Part shown: piece by piece, positions 1 to 6,211 of the stretch | Layout of the letters: each line of letters begins with the position of its first letter | Position numbering within the stretch: the stretch's first letter is position 1 | Assembly: GCA_002359425.1 (NCBI GenBank) | Contig: DEMY01000028.1 | Location: 1,134-8,109 of the forward strand | From: Clostridiales bacterium UBA2658 | GTDB taxonomy: Bacteria > Bacillota > Clostridia > Oscillospirales > Oscillospiraceae | Length of the DNA stretch: 6,976 nucleotides | Direction: 5' to 3' | Program-made: the position numbers and the translations under genes | The notes under the pieces: generated by a model | The model's input: the letters and a program-made list of their open reading frames with translations, nothing else | What the model was told of the DNA's origin: nothing | Database searches by the model: none

Positions 1-83
1 ACGATCCCTGCCCCTGCGGCAAAATGAAGGAAGACGGCAGCCGCAGGCTCAAATACAAGGAATGCTGCGGAAAAAACGAATAA
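1..83 (+). CDS. C-terminal end of a SEC-C motif protein (partial)
   Basis: Only the last 26 residues are present, read from base 3 to the TAA at 81-83. They form a SEC-C zinc-binding tail: an Asp-Pro-Cys-Pro-Cys-Gly start, a Lys-Tyr-Lys-Glu-Cys-Cys-Gly end, and a short Lys-Asn-Glu finish. In SecA this tail binds zinc and contacts SecB or the ribosome; the same motif also ends many otherwise unrelated bacterial proteins. Here 15 residues separate the second and third cysteines, against about eight in typical SecA tails, so the motif carries an insertion. That makes a non-SecA SEC-C protein at least as likely as SecA. The body of the gene is outside the window, so the parent protein cannot be named. 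No terminator with a T-run follows, so transcription may continue into the next gene. Confidence 0.85.
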   Translation, partial: DPCPCGKMKEDGSRRLKYKECCGKNE

Positions 84-133
84 ACCCGAAACCGGTGGCC
101 GCCGCGTCTGCGGCGACCCGTAAGTCCATATAA

Positions 134-138
134 AGGAG
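134..138 (+). promoter_or_regulatory. Ribosome binding site fixing the TTG start of the pgeF-like gene
   Basis: AGGAG lies six bases before the TTG at 145. No better-placed ATG or GTG with a ribosome site is seen nearby, and the encoded protein begins at the normal point for the family, so the TTG is the likely start. Confidence 0.75.
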
Positions 139-144
139 CGCATC

Positions 145-960
145 TTGGAACTGAGCTTTTCAAAACCCTTTTCGGAGCTGCGGGTGGGCGAATTTGTCTA
201 CACGACGGCGCCGTCCATCCCGCTGACACACTGCTTCACGACCCGCTTCGGCGGCGTGAGCGAGGGGCCTTTAGAGAGCCTGAACCTCGGCGAAAACCGG
301 GGCGACAAGCCCGAAAATGTGAAGGAGAATTATCGCGTCGTACGCGCTGCGCTCGGCTTTGAAAGCGCGCCGCTGTGCTTTACAAAGCAGGTACACAAAA
401 CGGACGTCCGCGTCGTAACGGCGGCGGACGCGCGCGAGCCTTTTGACCCGTTCCCCTATGAAGCGGACGGCATCGTCTCCAGCCAGATCGGCCTTGCGCT
501 TGTGTGCTTCACTGCGGACTGTGTGCCGGTGCTCCTGTGCGACCCGGTCGCGCACGTCGCGGGGGCCATCCACTGCGGTTGGCGTTCGACGGTCGCGGAC
601 ATTCTGTGCGCTGCCGTTGAAAAAATGGTCTCGCTCGGCGCAACGTCGGAAAACCTCCACGCCGCCATCGGCCCCGGCATTGAAATGTGCTGCTTTGAAA
701 CCGGGCCGGAGGTCGCCGAGGGCGTTTCAAAGCTCCTTGGTAGCGACGCGGACGGAACCTATTTCGCCGTTCCCGGAACGGGCAAATTCATGGTAGACCT
801 CAAGGAAACAGACCGCCGGCGGCTCTTGCAGCTCGGCCTTTTGGATGAAAACATCAGTGTCAGCGACGAATGCACCTCCTGCAACAGCGACAAATACTGG
901 TCGCACCGCAAAACGGGCGGCGAGCGTGGCACACAGGCGGCTTTCATCGTCGTCGGCTAA
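145..960 (+). CDS. pgeF: Peptidoglycan editing factor / purine nucleoside enzyme, PgeF (YfiH/YlmD, laccase-domain family)
   Basis: This is a 271-residue, single-domain cytoplasmic protein of the multicopper polyphenol oxidase/laccase-domain family (YfiH, YlmD, LACC1). Visible family blocks are HCFTTRFGGVS near residues 29-39, KQVH ending at His84, TADC ending at Cys126, IHCGWR with His143, AAIGPGI near 173-179, and a C-terminal CTSC plus YWSHR block near 243-255. His84, Cys126 and His143 match the family's metal-binding catalytic triad. Family members are known to cleave or deaminate purine nucleosides (adenosine, inosine and relatives), and YfiH is reported to keep L-Ser out of the UDP-MurNAc peptide. 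The length is normal. The TTG start is supported by AGGAG six bases upstream. It probably heads a run with the substrate-binding protein, cytidine deaminase and LysR genes. No promoter is visible in the 61 bases before it, so it may be read through from the SEC-C gene. Confidence 0.93.
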   Translation: MELSFSKPFSELRVGEFVYTTAPSIPLTHCFTTRFGGVSEGPLESLNLGENRGDKPENVKENYRVVRAALGFESAPLCFTKQVHKTDVRVVTAADAREPFDPFPYEADGIVSSQIGLALVCFTADCVPVLLCDPVAHVAGAIHCGWRSTVADILCAAVEKMVSLGATSENLHAAIGPGIEMCCFETGPEVAEGVSKLLGSDADGTYFAVPGTGKFMVDLKETDRRRLLQLGLLDENISVSDECTSCNSDKYWSHRKTGGERGTQAAFIVVG

Positions 961-978
961 GGCGCGAAAGGAACGCGT

Positions 979-2565
979 ATGACGAAAAAATGCAAAAGGA
1001 CGCCGCTTTTTTTGGCCGCAGCCCTTTTGACGGGGCTTCTCGGCGGCTGTAGTCTGCAAACCGGCATTCCCGGTCAGGCCGGCGTTGCGGCAACGGACGC
1101 CGCCTCCGGCGCAGAGGCGAGCTATTACAGCGCCGATAAAATCTTCACACTGAACTACCACTCACAGGAGAGCTTGAACCCCTTCAAAACGACGGACGAG
1201 GCGAACGTCCTGATCGGCCAGCTCCTTTATAGCCAGCTATATAACGTTGACGACAGCTTCACGGCGAAACCCCTTTTGGTAAAGTCCGCAAAAACGGACG
1301 ACGGCATCACATGGACCTTCGACATTGACCCAGACGTGCAGTTCTGGGACGGGACAACGCTTACAGCGAAGGATGCGGCCTATTCGCTTCAGCTTGCCAG
1401 AAGTTGTAAGCAGTTTTCAGCGCGTCTCGGCGTCATCTCCAGCGTTTCCGCCTTGGACGAAACGCAGTTTTCCGTGACGCTGAACTACGCCGACCGGTTT
1501 CTTCCCGCCCTGCTCGCAATCCCCGTCGTCAAATACGGCAGCGGCAACAACAATGTTCCGACCGGCTGCGGCCCCTATATGCTCGACGAGAGCGGAGACA
1601 AGCTCACCGTTTTTTCAGGCTATAAAAACGCCTCGAAGCTCTCGCTCACCACGGTCTATTTAAAAGAATACGGCGACACGGAGTCTATCATCACCGCCTT
1701 TGAAAACGCGGAGCTTGACCTTGTCACAAACGACCCCACGAGCGTTTACAGCTACGGCTACCGCTCTGCGAACGACGACCGTTTTTATCCGACGGCAAAC
1801 CTCAACTACCTCGGCTTCAACTGCCGCTCCGGCGTCTTTTCAAAGCCGGAATGCCGCAAGGCGATGAACTACATCGTTGACCGCGACAAGATCGCGACCG
1901 ATTTCATGAACGGCGCGGGCACGGCAGCGGTGCTGCCGCTGAACCCGGCGAGCGCCCTCTATGTTGACTCCTACACGACGGCGCTGTCGTATTCCGTCAA
2001 AAAGGCGGAGGATGCCTTTGATGCGGCGGAGGTGCAGGACTACGACAACGACGGCGTTCGCGAAATGAAGGTAACGGGCATCCCCGTTAAGGTCAGCATC
2101 AATTTCATTGTTTGCATCGACAGCCCCGTAAAGGTGGAAGCCGCGCGCTCCATCGCGGACACGCTCACAAATATGGGCTTTTCCGTGGATCTTCAGACAC
2201 TCTCGTGGAACGATTACCAAAAGGCACTGAAAAATCGGAATTTTGACATCTACTACGCTGAAACGCGTATGACGCCGGACTTTTCCCTGCGCAGCCTGCT
2301 GTTTTTCGGCGGCAGTCTCAACTACGGCGCCGTGAGCGACTCGGAGCTTGAACAGTACGCGCAGGCCTTTCTAGGTGCGGACGACGACACGCGCGCGAGC
2401 GCCGCAAGCGCCTTTTTCACCTACTTCACGGACAACGCGCCCATTCTGCCCATCTGCTTCGACCGGCACGAGGCCATCACGCACCGGGGCGTCGTTTCGG
2501 GTATGCACCCCTCGGATTATAACATCTTCAACGGCATTGACGACTGGAAGGTCAGCTTTGATTAA
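979..2565 (+). CDS. ABC transporter substrate-binding lipoprotein, family 5 (peptide/OppA-like)
   Basis: The 528-residue product starts with a lipoprotein signal: Lys/Arg-rich residues 3-7, a hydrophobic core at 9-20, and a lipobox ending LGGC with lipidated Cys24. The mature protein should sit on the outer face of the membrane. The body matches SBP_bac_5: residues 57-70 open with a LNPF-type strand, 111-135 hold the family signature (WTFDI, FWDG, LTAKDAAYS), and 294-310 hold the 'AMNYIVDRDKI' block usual in OppA/DppA-like proteins. DYDNDG at 354-359 is the acidic loop common in clostridial members. This family captures oligopeptides, nickel, heme and other solutes for an ABC permease. No permease or ATPase gene lies in the window, so it is an orphan here and the ligand is unknown. 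ATG 979 has AGGAA five bases upstream; the gene begins 18 bases after pgeF and ends 15 bases before cdd, implying an operon. Confidence 0.93.
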   Translation: MTKKCKRTPLFLAAALLTGLLGGCSLQTGIPGQAGVAATDAASGAEASYYSADKIFTLNYHSQESLNPFKTTDEANVLIGQLLYSQLYNVDDSFTAKPLLVKSAKTDDGITWTFDIDPDVQFWDGTTLTAKDAAYSLQLARSCKQFSARLGVISSVSALDETQFSVTLNYADRFLPALLAIPVVKYGSGNNNVPTGCGPYMLDESGDKLTVFSGYKNASKLSLTTVYLKEYGDTESIITAFENAELDLVTNDPTSVYSYGYRSANDDRFYPTANLNYLGFNCRSGVFSKPECRKAMNYIVDRDKIATDFMNGAGTAAVLPLNPASALYVDSYTTALSYSVKKAEDAFDAAEVQDYDNDGVREMKVTGIPVKVSINFIVCIDSPVKVEAARSIADTLTNMGFSVDLQTLSWNDYQKALKNRNFDIYYAETRMTPDFSLRSLLFFGGSLNYGAVSDSELEQYAQAFLGADDDTRASAASAFFTYFTDNAPILPICFDRHEAITHRGVVSGMHPSDYNIFNGIDDWKVSFD

Positions 2566-2580
2566 AAGGAGGCCCCGGGA

Positions 2581-2967
2581 ATGACGGACAGCGAACTGCT
2601 CAACATGGCGATCAAGGCTTCCGAGCGCGCCTACGCGCCCTACTCCTGCTTCAAGGTCGGCGCCGCGCTCGAATGCGAAAGCGGCCGCATCTTCACCGGC
2701 TGCAATGTCGAAAACGGCGCGCTGGGGAGCACGATGTGCGCCGAGCGTGTGGCTATCTTCAAGGCCGTCAGCGAGGGGGAAACCAAATTCACCCGCATCG
2801 CTATCTACGGCGATGGCAGCGACTACTGCATGCCCTGCGGCGCCTGCCGGCAGGTCATGAGCGAGTTTTCAAAGGACATGGAGGTTTTGAGCGCCAACGG
2901 CGCCGGCAGCTACGTGAGCTACCGGCTCGATCAGCTTCTGCCGCACACCTTCAAACTCCGCGACTAA
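2581..2967 (+). CDS. cdd: Cytidine deaminase
   Basis: This 128-residue enzyme deaminates cytidine and deoxycytidine to uridine and deoxyuridine in pyrimidine salvage, in the cytoplasm, normally as a homotetramer. The active site is complete: CNVENGA at 41-47 binds the nucleoside, Cys53-Ala-Glu55 supplies a zinc ligand and the proton-shuttle glutamate, and Pro85-Cys86-Gly-Ala-Cys89 supplies the other two zinc ligands. These positions match the small tetrameric (Bacillus-type) class with three cysteine ligands. The entry block YAPYSCFKVGAAL at 18-30 is also typical. Length is normal, slightly short at the C end. The ATG has an excellent AAGGAGG eight bases upstream, which overlaps the stop codon of the binding-protein gene, so translation is closely linked. 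Together with pgeF it puts a pyrimidine and a purine nucleoside enzyme in the same transcription unit. Confidence 0.97.
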   Translation: MTDSELLNMAIKASERAYAPYSCFKVGAALECESGRIFTGCNVENGALGSTMCAERVAIFKAVSEGETKFTRIAIYGDGSDYCMPCGACRQVMSEFSKDMEVLSANGAGSYVSYRLDQLLPHTFKLRD

Positions 2968-2985
2968 ACGCAAAAATCACCGCCG

Positions 2986-2992
2986 AAAGGAG
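2986..2992 (+). promoter_or_regulatory. Ribosome binding site for the LysR gene (long spacing)
   Basis: AAAGGAG lies 12 bases before the TTG at 3005, longer than the usual 5-9. The TTG is still preferred because the protein then starts exactly at the canonical LysR N terminus, a few residues before the helix-turn-helix. The weak codon and long spacing predict low translation, as is common for a regulator. Confidence 0.6.
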
Positions 2993-3004
2993 ACGGAACC
3001 GCAA

Positions 3005-3889
3005 TTGGAACTTGAACAGATCAGAATTTTCATCTCCGTCGTAGAAAACGCCAGCTTTACCAAAGCCGCCGAGACGCTTTATATCAGCCACTCGACGACG
3101 AGCCGCACAGTCGCGGCGCTCGAGGAGTCCCTCGGCGTGCGTCTGCTGACGCGGGACAGCCGCAGCGTCAAAATGAACGAGGCGGGCCGCCTGCTTTACG
3201 ACGAGGGCCGCAGCCTTCTTGCGCAGGCGGACGCTCTGGTAACCGCCGTTCGCGAGGCGGCGGACGCTGTAAGCGGCAGCCTCACGGTCGCGAGCGTAGA
3301 CCTGTTTTCGGAGGCGCTTTCCGCGCTCTACAAGGACTATTGCCGCCGTTTCCCGGAGGTCGCTTTCGGCATTTACAACCGGGGCCTGTCGGAAATTTTT
3401 GAGCAGGTGGAAAAGCGGAAGGCGGACGTCGGCGTTACCTTCTCCTATGCCCTGCCCGAAAAGACGGACGGCTTCGTTGTCCGTCCGGTCGCGCGCGAGC
3501 GCTTTTGCCTCGTCTGCGCGGCGGACGATCTGCTTGCGGCCAAAGGCAGCGTAAAGCCCGGGGAACTGAACGAACGGAGCTATATCAGCGTCGGCGCGCA
3601 GCGTAGCGGCTTCACGAGAAAGCTGGAGGACGCGCTTTTGCAGGATCGCCCGCGCAGTACGGTCCTTTCGGTCCCAACGCTCGAGTCCCTGTTTCTCCGC
3701 GTCGAGAGCGGCGGCGGCGTTTCACTCGTCCCGCGCCCTATCGCAAGAGCTTTCGGTCAGAGCTGTGCCTGTCTGGATGTGGACGGGCTGGACACCAGCT
3801 TCGACATCGTGTTTTTCTGGCGGGAGGATAACGTTGGTCCCGCCCTGAACGGCTTCACCGAAGCGCTCGGCAAAGCGGAAGAGGCGTAA
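3005..3889 (+). CDS. LysR-family transcriptional regulator
   Basis: The 294-residue product has the standard LysR layout and length. Residues 1-60 are the winged helix-turn-helix, with 'FTKAAETLYISHSTTSRTVAALEESLGVRLL' features spanning 18-48 (recognition helix near 29-41); residues 60-88 form the linker helix; residues 91-285 form the two-lobed effector domain, opening with the usual GSLTVAS strand. It is a cytoplasmic, DNA-binding, normally tetrameric regulator responding to a small ligand. The target and ligand cannot be read from the sequence. It lies 37 bases after cdd on the same strand with no terminator between, so it may be autoregulated with the pgeF-SBP-cdd run; alternatively it may act on the next unit, whose promoter starts 17 bases after its stop. 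The TTG start agrees with the family N terminus. Identity as LysR-type is secure; function is not. Confidence 0.95.
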   Translation: MELEQIRIFISVVENASFTKAAETLYISHSTTSRTVAALEESLGVRLLTRDSRSVKMNEAGRLLYDEGRSLLAQADALVTAVREAADAVSGSLTVASVDLFSEALSALYKDYCRRFPEVAFGIYNRGLSEIFEQVEKRKADVGVTFSYALPEKTDGFVVRPVARERFCLVCAADDLLAAKGSVKPGELNERSYISVGAQRSGFTRKLEDALLQDRPRSTVLSVPTLESLFLRVESGGGVSLVPRPIARAFGQSCACLDVDGLDTSFDIVFFWREDNVGPALNGFTEALGKAEEA

Positions 3890-3905
3890 GAAAACGCGCG
3901 TTTTT
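3890..3905 (+). terminator. Weak possible terminator after the LysR gene
   Basis: Right after the LysR stop there is a perfect 14-base palindrome (3891-3904) of A4, alternating CG, T4, running into a T-rich stretch. As RNA it could give only about a 5-bp A/U-rich stem with a GCGC loop, so termination would be weak. It may equally be a DNA-level site just upstream of the next promoter. Confidence 0.3.
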
Positions 3906-3906
3906 C

Positions 3907-3935
3907 TTGTAATTTCCGTTTTTCTGTGTTATACT
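3907..3935 (+). promoter_or_regulatory. Sigma-A-type promoter with extended -10 for the small membrane protein
   Basis: TTGTAA (3907-3912) and TATACT (3930-3935) are separated by exactly 17 bases, and TG at 3927-3928 gives an extended -10. Transcription should begin near 3942, leaving a leader of about 30 bases that carries the ribosome site AAGGAG at 3959-3964. Confidence 0.75.
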
Positions 3936-3973
3936 GAGCGCATCTTCCAACAGGAAGGAAGGAGAACAAGTTT

Positions 3974-4207
3974 ATGGGAGCCTCTTATATTTACAGCATC
4001 ATTGTCAGCATTGTGCAGTCCGTCATGGTCATCGCGTTGCTCGTGGCGCTTTTCCTTCTTGTGTTGCAGCTCATCAAGTATTTCAAGGGCCGCAACCTTG
4101 CGCTCGCACGTGAAAACGACCGCGAGGAAAAGTCTCAGCAGCCCGCCGCACCCTCCTCTGTTCCGTCAGATGTGGACAGCGAAGCGGACGAAGCCTCCCG
4201 CGAATAA
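3974..4207 (+). CDS. Small single-pass membrane protein of unknown function
   Basis: I do not recognise this 77-residue protein. It has one long hydrophobic helix, about residues 6-34, rich in Val, Ile and Leu, followed at once by a basic stretch (KYFKGR, 35-40) that predicts a cytoplasmic C-terminal side. Residues 41-77 are charged, with many Glu, Asp, Ser and Pro, and look unstructured. It has no cysteine and no signal-peptidase site. The ATG has AAGGAG nine bases upstream. It forms a single-gene unit with its own strong promoter and a strong terminator, which supports it being a real, expressed gene despite its size. A small regulatory or membrane-anchoring protein is possible, but nothing in the sequence fixes a role. 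The neighbouring LysR gene is the only nearby candidate regulator. Confidence 0.8.
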   Translation: MGASYIYSIIVSIVQSVMVIALLVALFLLVLQLIKYFKGRNLALARENDREEKSQQPAAPSSVPSDVDSEADEASRE

Positions 4208-4215
4208 TGCAAAAC

Positions 4216-4249
4216 CCGGTGCGTTTCAAAAGAACGCGCCGGATTTTTT
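4216..4249 (+). terminator. Intrinsic terminator of the small membrane protein gene
   Basis: A 10-bp stem (4216-4225 with 4233-4242, one G-U pair) closes a 7-base loop and is followed by ATTTTTT. This is a strong rho-independent terminator and separates the unit from the S66 peptidase gene. Confidence 0.92.
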
Positions 4250-4250
4250 A

Positions 4251-4279
4251 TTGACAAATTTGCCGCCTGCGCGTATCCT
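4251..4279 (+). promoter_or_regulatory. Sigma-A-type promoter of the S66 peptidase gene
   Basis: A perfect TTGACA (4251-4256) is followed after 17 bases by TATCCT (4274-4279). The -35 box begins two bases after the T-run of the preceding terminator. Transcription should start near 4286, giving a leader of about 20 bases with the ribosome site AGGAGGA at 4294-4300. Confidence 0.85.
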
Positions 4280-4306
4280 ATCGGAAAACGAAGAGGAGGA
4301 ACGAAA

Positions 4307-5389
4307 ATGGAACTGCAAAAACCCCGTGCCCTGCGTCCCGGCGACCGGGTCGCCGTCGTGAGTCTCTCGAGTGGTCGCCTCGGGGACGCATGCTGCGCGC
4401 ACGACATTCCGCTTGGAACAAAGCGCCTGCGCGCTTTCGGACTGGAGCCGGTCTTTATGCCGAACGCGCGCAAGGGCAGCGAGTATCTCGCCGCACACCC
4501 CGAGGCGCGGGCGGACGACCTCAAAGCCGCTTTTTTTGACGCTTCAATCTCCGGCATCGTCTGCGCCATCGGTGGGGATGACACCTACCGGCTCGCCCCG
4601 TTTCTGATGACCGACGCCGCTTTCTGCAAAAGGGTGCGCGAAACGCCAAAGCTTTTCACCGGCTTTTCAGACACGACGGTGGATCACCTGCTGCTACGCC
4701 GTCTCGGGTTGGAGACGTTTTACGGGCCGTGCTTCCTTTGTGACCTTGCAGAGCTAGGGCCGGAGATGCTGCCATATACCAAGGCGGCGTTTGAAAGCTA
4801 TCTGTGCCCCGGTCGGCCCTCCCCCATCGTTTCCAGTCCGGTCTGGTACGAGGAGCGGCAGGACTTTTCCGAAAACGCTGTCGGCACGCCGCGCATCAGC
4901 CACAAGGAGACGCACGGCTTCGAGCTTTTACAGGGCGACGAAAAGCCTTTTTCCGGCGCGCTTCTGGGCGGCTGTCTCGAAAGCTTCTACGACCTTTTGA
5001 CTGGCATTCGCCACACGGAGGAGGCGGCGGTTTGCACACGTTACGACCTGTTTCCAGATGCGGCGGAGTGGAAGGGCAAAATTCTCTTTGCTGAAACCTG
5101 CGAGGAAATGCCTGTGCCGGCGTTGCTTGAAAAGGAGCTTGCCCTTCTGCGAGAGCGCGGCGTTTTTGACGCGGTAAACGGCGTCATCGTCGGAAAGCCG
5201 CAAAACGAAGTTTATTACGAGGAATACAAATCCGTCTGGCGCCGCGCGACAGGGAGGCCCGATCTACCGATCCTATACAACGTCAATTTCGGCCATGCCT
5301 ACCCCCACACGATCCTCGCCTACGGCGCGCGCGTCGAGGCCGACCTGGTAAAAAAGGAAATACGCTATCTTGAGGATATCCTTTTATAA
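4307..5389 (+). CDS. S66-family serine peptidase (LD-carboxypeptidase / MccF-like)
   Basis: The 360-residue cytoplasmic protein belongs to peptidase family S66, which contains LD-carboxypeptidase A (trims D-Ala from murein tetrapeptides in wall recycling) and MccF (cleaves microcin C-type aminoacyl-nucleotide toxins). N-terminal RPGDRVAVVSLSS (10-22) and CAIGGDD (86-92) are family blocks. The Ser-Glu-His triad can be placed: Ser121 in GFSDTT, Glu263 in AETCEE, His330 in NFGHAYP. GALLGGCLE at 217-225 and GVIVGKPQ at 292-299 are also conserved. Length and the extended middle region resemble the MccF-like branch more than classical LdcA (about 300 residues), so either role is possible. It has its own promoter and an AGGAGGA site six bases before the ATG, and ends at a terminator shared with the facing methyltransferase. 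No signal peptide is present. Family assignment is firm; substrate is not. Confidence 0.93.
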   Translation: MELQKPRALRPGDRVAVVSLSSGRLGDACCAHDIPLGTKRLRAFGLEPVFMPNARKGSEYLAAHPEARADDLKAAFFDASISGIVCAIGGDDTYRLAPFLMTDAAFCKRVRETPKLFTGFSDTTVDHLLLRRLGLETFYGPCFLCDLAELGPEMLPYTKAAFESYLCPGRPSPIVSSPVWYEERQDFSENAVGTPRISHKETHGFELLQGDEKPFSGALLGGCLESFYDLLTGIRHTEEAAVCTRYDLFPDAAEWKGKILFAETCEEMPVPALLEKELALLRERGVFDAVNGVIVGKPQNEVYYEEYKSVWRRATGRPDLPILYNVNFGHAYPHTILAYGARVEADLVKKEIRYLEDILL

Positions 5390-5427
5390 AAAACGGAGCC
5401 GGAGCAAAACGCTCCGGGTCTTTTTTT
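5388..5427. terminator. Shared bidirectional terminator between convergent genes
   Basis: CGGAGC occurs twice in tandem (5394-5399, 5400-5405) and its complement GCTCCG once (5411-5416). Rightward transcripts can pair 5399-5405 with 5411-5417 (7 bp, 5-base loop) and then meet T7 at 5421-5427. Leftward transcripts can pair the same complement with the outer copy (6 bp, 11-base loop) and then run directly into six U (complement of 5388-5393). It serves the S66 peptidase and, from the other side, the methyltransferase, whose stop lies at its edge. Confidence 0.88.
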
Positions 5428-6142
5428 ATTTTTTTCGTAGGACAATTTCGATGAAGTTTAAATACTTTCCTGCTCCAGCGGCCATGGACTTCCTGTCGCC
5501 TATGGCGTATTCGTTGTCGCAGGCGAGCCAATCGGCCCAGCATTCGTCATTGCTCTCCATTTCGCGCACCGACACGAGCACGGCGTCCCGGCTCTGCCGC
5601 AGAATACGTTCCCACCACGCGACATCGTGTATATAGTCGAGCTGCTCGGGCGTCCAAGAGAGCAGCAGTTCCGGCGGCAACGCGTCGTGGCAGTCTTTGT
5701 GCATACCGGGGATGGCGATATAGAGCCAGCCGCCGCGCTTCACAAACGGAAGCAAACGCTTGTCGAGCCATTCCGGATCACGGCCAAAAAAGTTGTAAGA
5801 ATCAACGCTCACGACGCCGTCAAAAAATGCCTCCGCAAAGGGCAGCGCGTTCGCGTCCGCATACAGTGGTACAATCTGCTCGCGTGTGATACCCATGCGC
5901 TCAAAAAAGCGCTGATTTTCGGTCGGCTTTATCCAAAGATCAGGCGCGAAGACACGAAAGCCATATTCCTTCGCTAGAAAAACGGACGTGAGTCCCTTTC
6001 CGCAGCCGAGATCCATCACAACAGAACTCGCGGGAAGCTTGCATTCACGCAAAAGCTCCTCCTCTAGTTTGATCGGGTTGGGTCCCATAATGAGGTCTTT
6101 GACAAGATTTTTATCGTAATGACTTGCTTTTGGATAATTCAA
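5426..6142 (-). CDS. Class I SAM-dependent methyltransferase, substrate unknown
   Basis: The 238-residue product has a Rossmann-type methyltransferase fold. Motif I is VMDLGCGKG at 42-50, which binds S-adenosylmethionine; Asp68 at the end of the second strand is the likely ribose-binding acid; YADANALPF at 94-102 is the motif II/adenine-contact region; 'FFDGVVSVDSYNFFG' features at 106-120 form the post-II strand and loop. A Trp-rich stretch (W163, W176, W177, W202, W205) marks the C-terminal half and could shape the substrate pocket. It resembles general small-molecule methyltransferases rather than rRNA or DNA enzymes, but the substrate is not evident. The start is TTG at 6142, with AAAGGA nine bases upstream. 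No promoter is seen between that site and the terminator hairpin at 6187-6211, so it may depend on read-through of the upstream small RNA unit. Its end abuts the shared terminator with the S66 peptidase gene. Confidence 0.9.
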   Translation of the reverse strand: MNYPKASHYDKNLVKDLIMGPNPIKLEEELLRECKLPASSVVMDLGCGKGLTSVFLAKEYGFRVFAPDLWIKPTENQRFFERMGITREQIVPLYADANALPFAEAFFDGVVSVDSYNFFGRDPEWLDKRLLPFVKRGGWLYIAIPGMHKDCHDALPPELLLSWTPEQLDYIHDVAWWERILRQSRDAVLVSVREMESNDECWADWLACDNEYAIGDRKSMAAGAGKYLNFIEIVLRKK

Positions 6143-6151
6143 TTTTAAACG

Positions 6152-6157
6152 TCCTTT
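6152..6157 (-). promoter_or_regulatory. Ribosome binding site for the methyltransferase TTG start
   Basis: On the minus strand AAAGGA lies nine bases before the TTG at 6142. No in-frame ATG with a ribosome site is seen close by, so TTG is preferred. Confidence 0.65.
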
Positions 6158-6181
6158 CCGTTGTTCGGTTCCGGCGGACGC

Positions 6182-6211
6182 AAAAAGGGACGCTGCGCAA
6201 AGCGGCGTCCC
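6182..6211 (-). terminator. Intrinsic terminator of the candidate small RNA
   Basis: A 10-bp stem with one G-U pair (6187-6196 with 6202-6211) and a 5-base loop is followed on the minus strand by five U (complement of 6182-6186). On the plus strand the same stem is followed, after three bases, by T5 (6215-6219), so it could work in both directions; only the minus direction has an obvious transcript to stop. Confidence 0.85.

Noticed and set aside
100..115. GC-rich hairpin (6-bp stem, GTCT loop) before pgeF as a terminator
   Set aside because: No T-run follows it, so I do not call a rho-independent terminator; it may be chance in GC-rich DNA.
271..660. Minus-strand frame opposite pgeF
   Set aside because: It is Arg-rich with no recognisable domain and lies wholly across a well-supported gene.
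2038..2055. Acidic DYDNDG loop in the binding protein as an EF-hand or dockerin-like calcium site
   Set aside because: A similar DxDxDG loop is common in clostridial family-5 binding proteins, and no second repeat exists.
5627..5977. Plus-strand frame opposite the methyltransferase
   Set aside because: The opposite strand has clear methyltransferase motifs; this frame has no domain and is a shadow.
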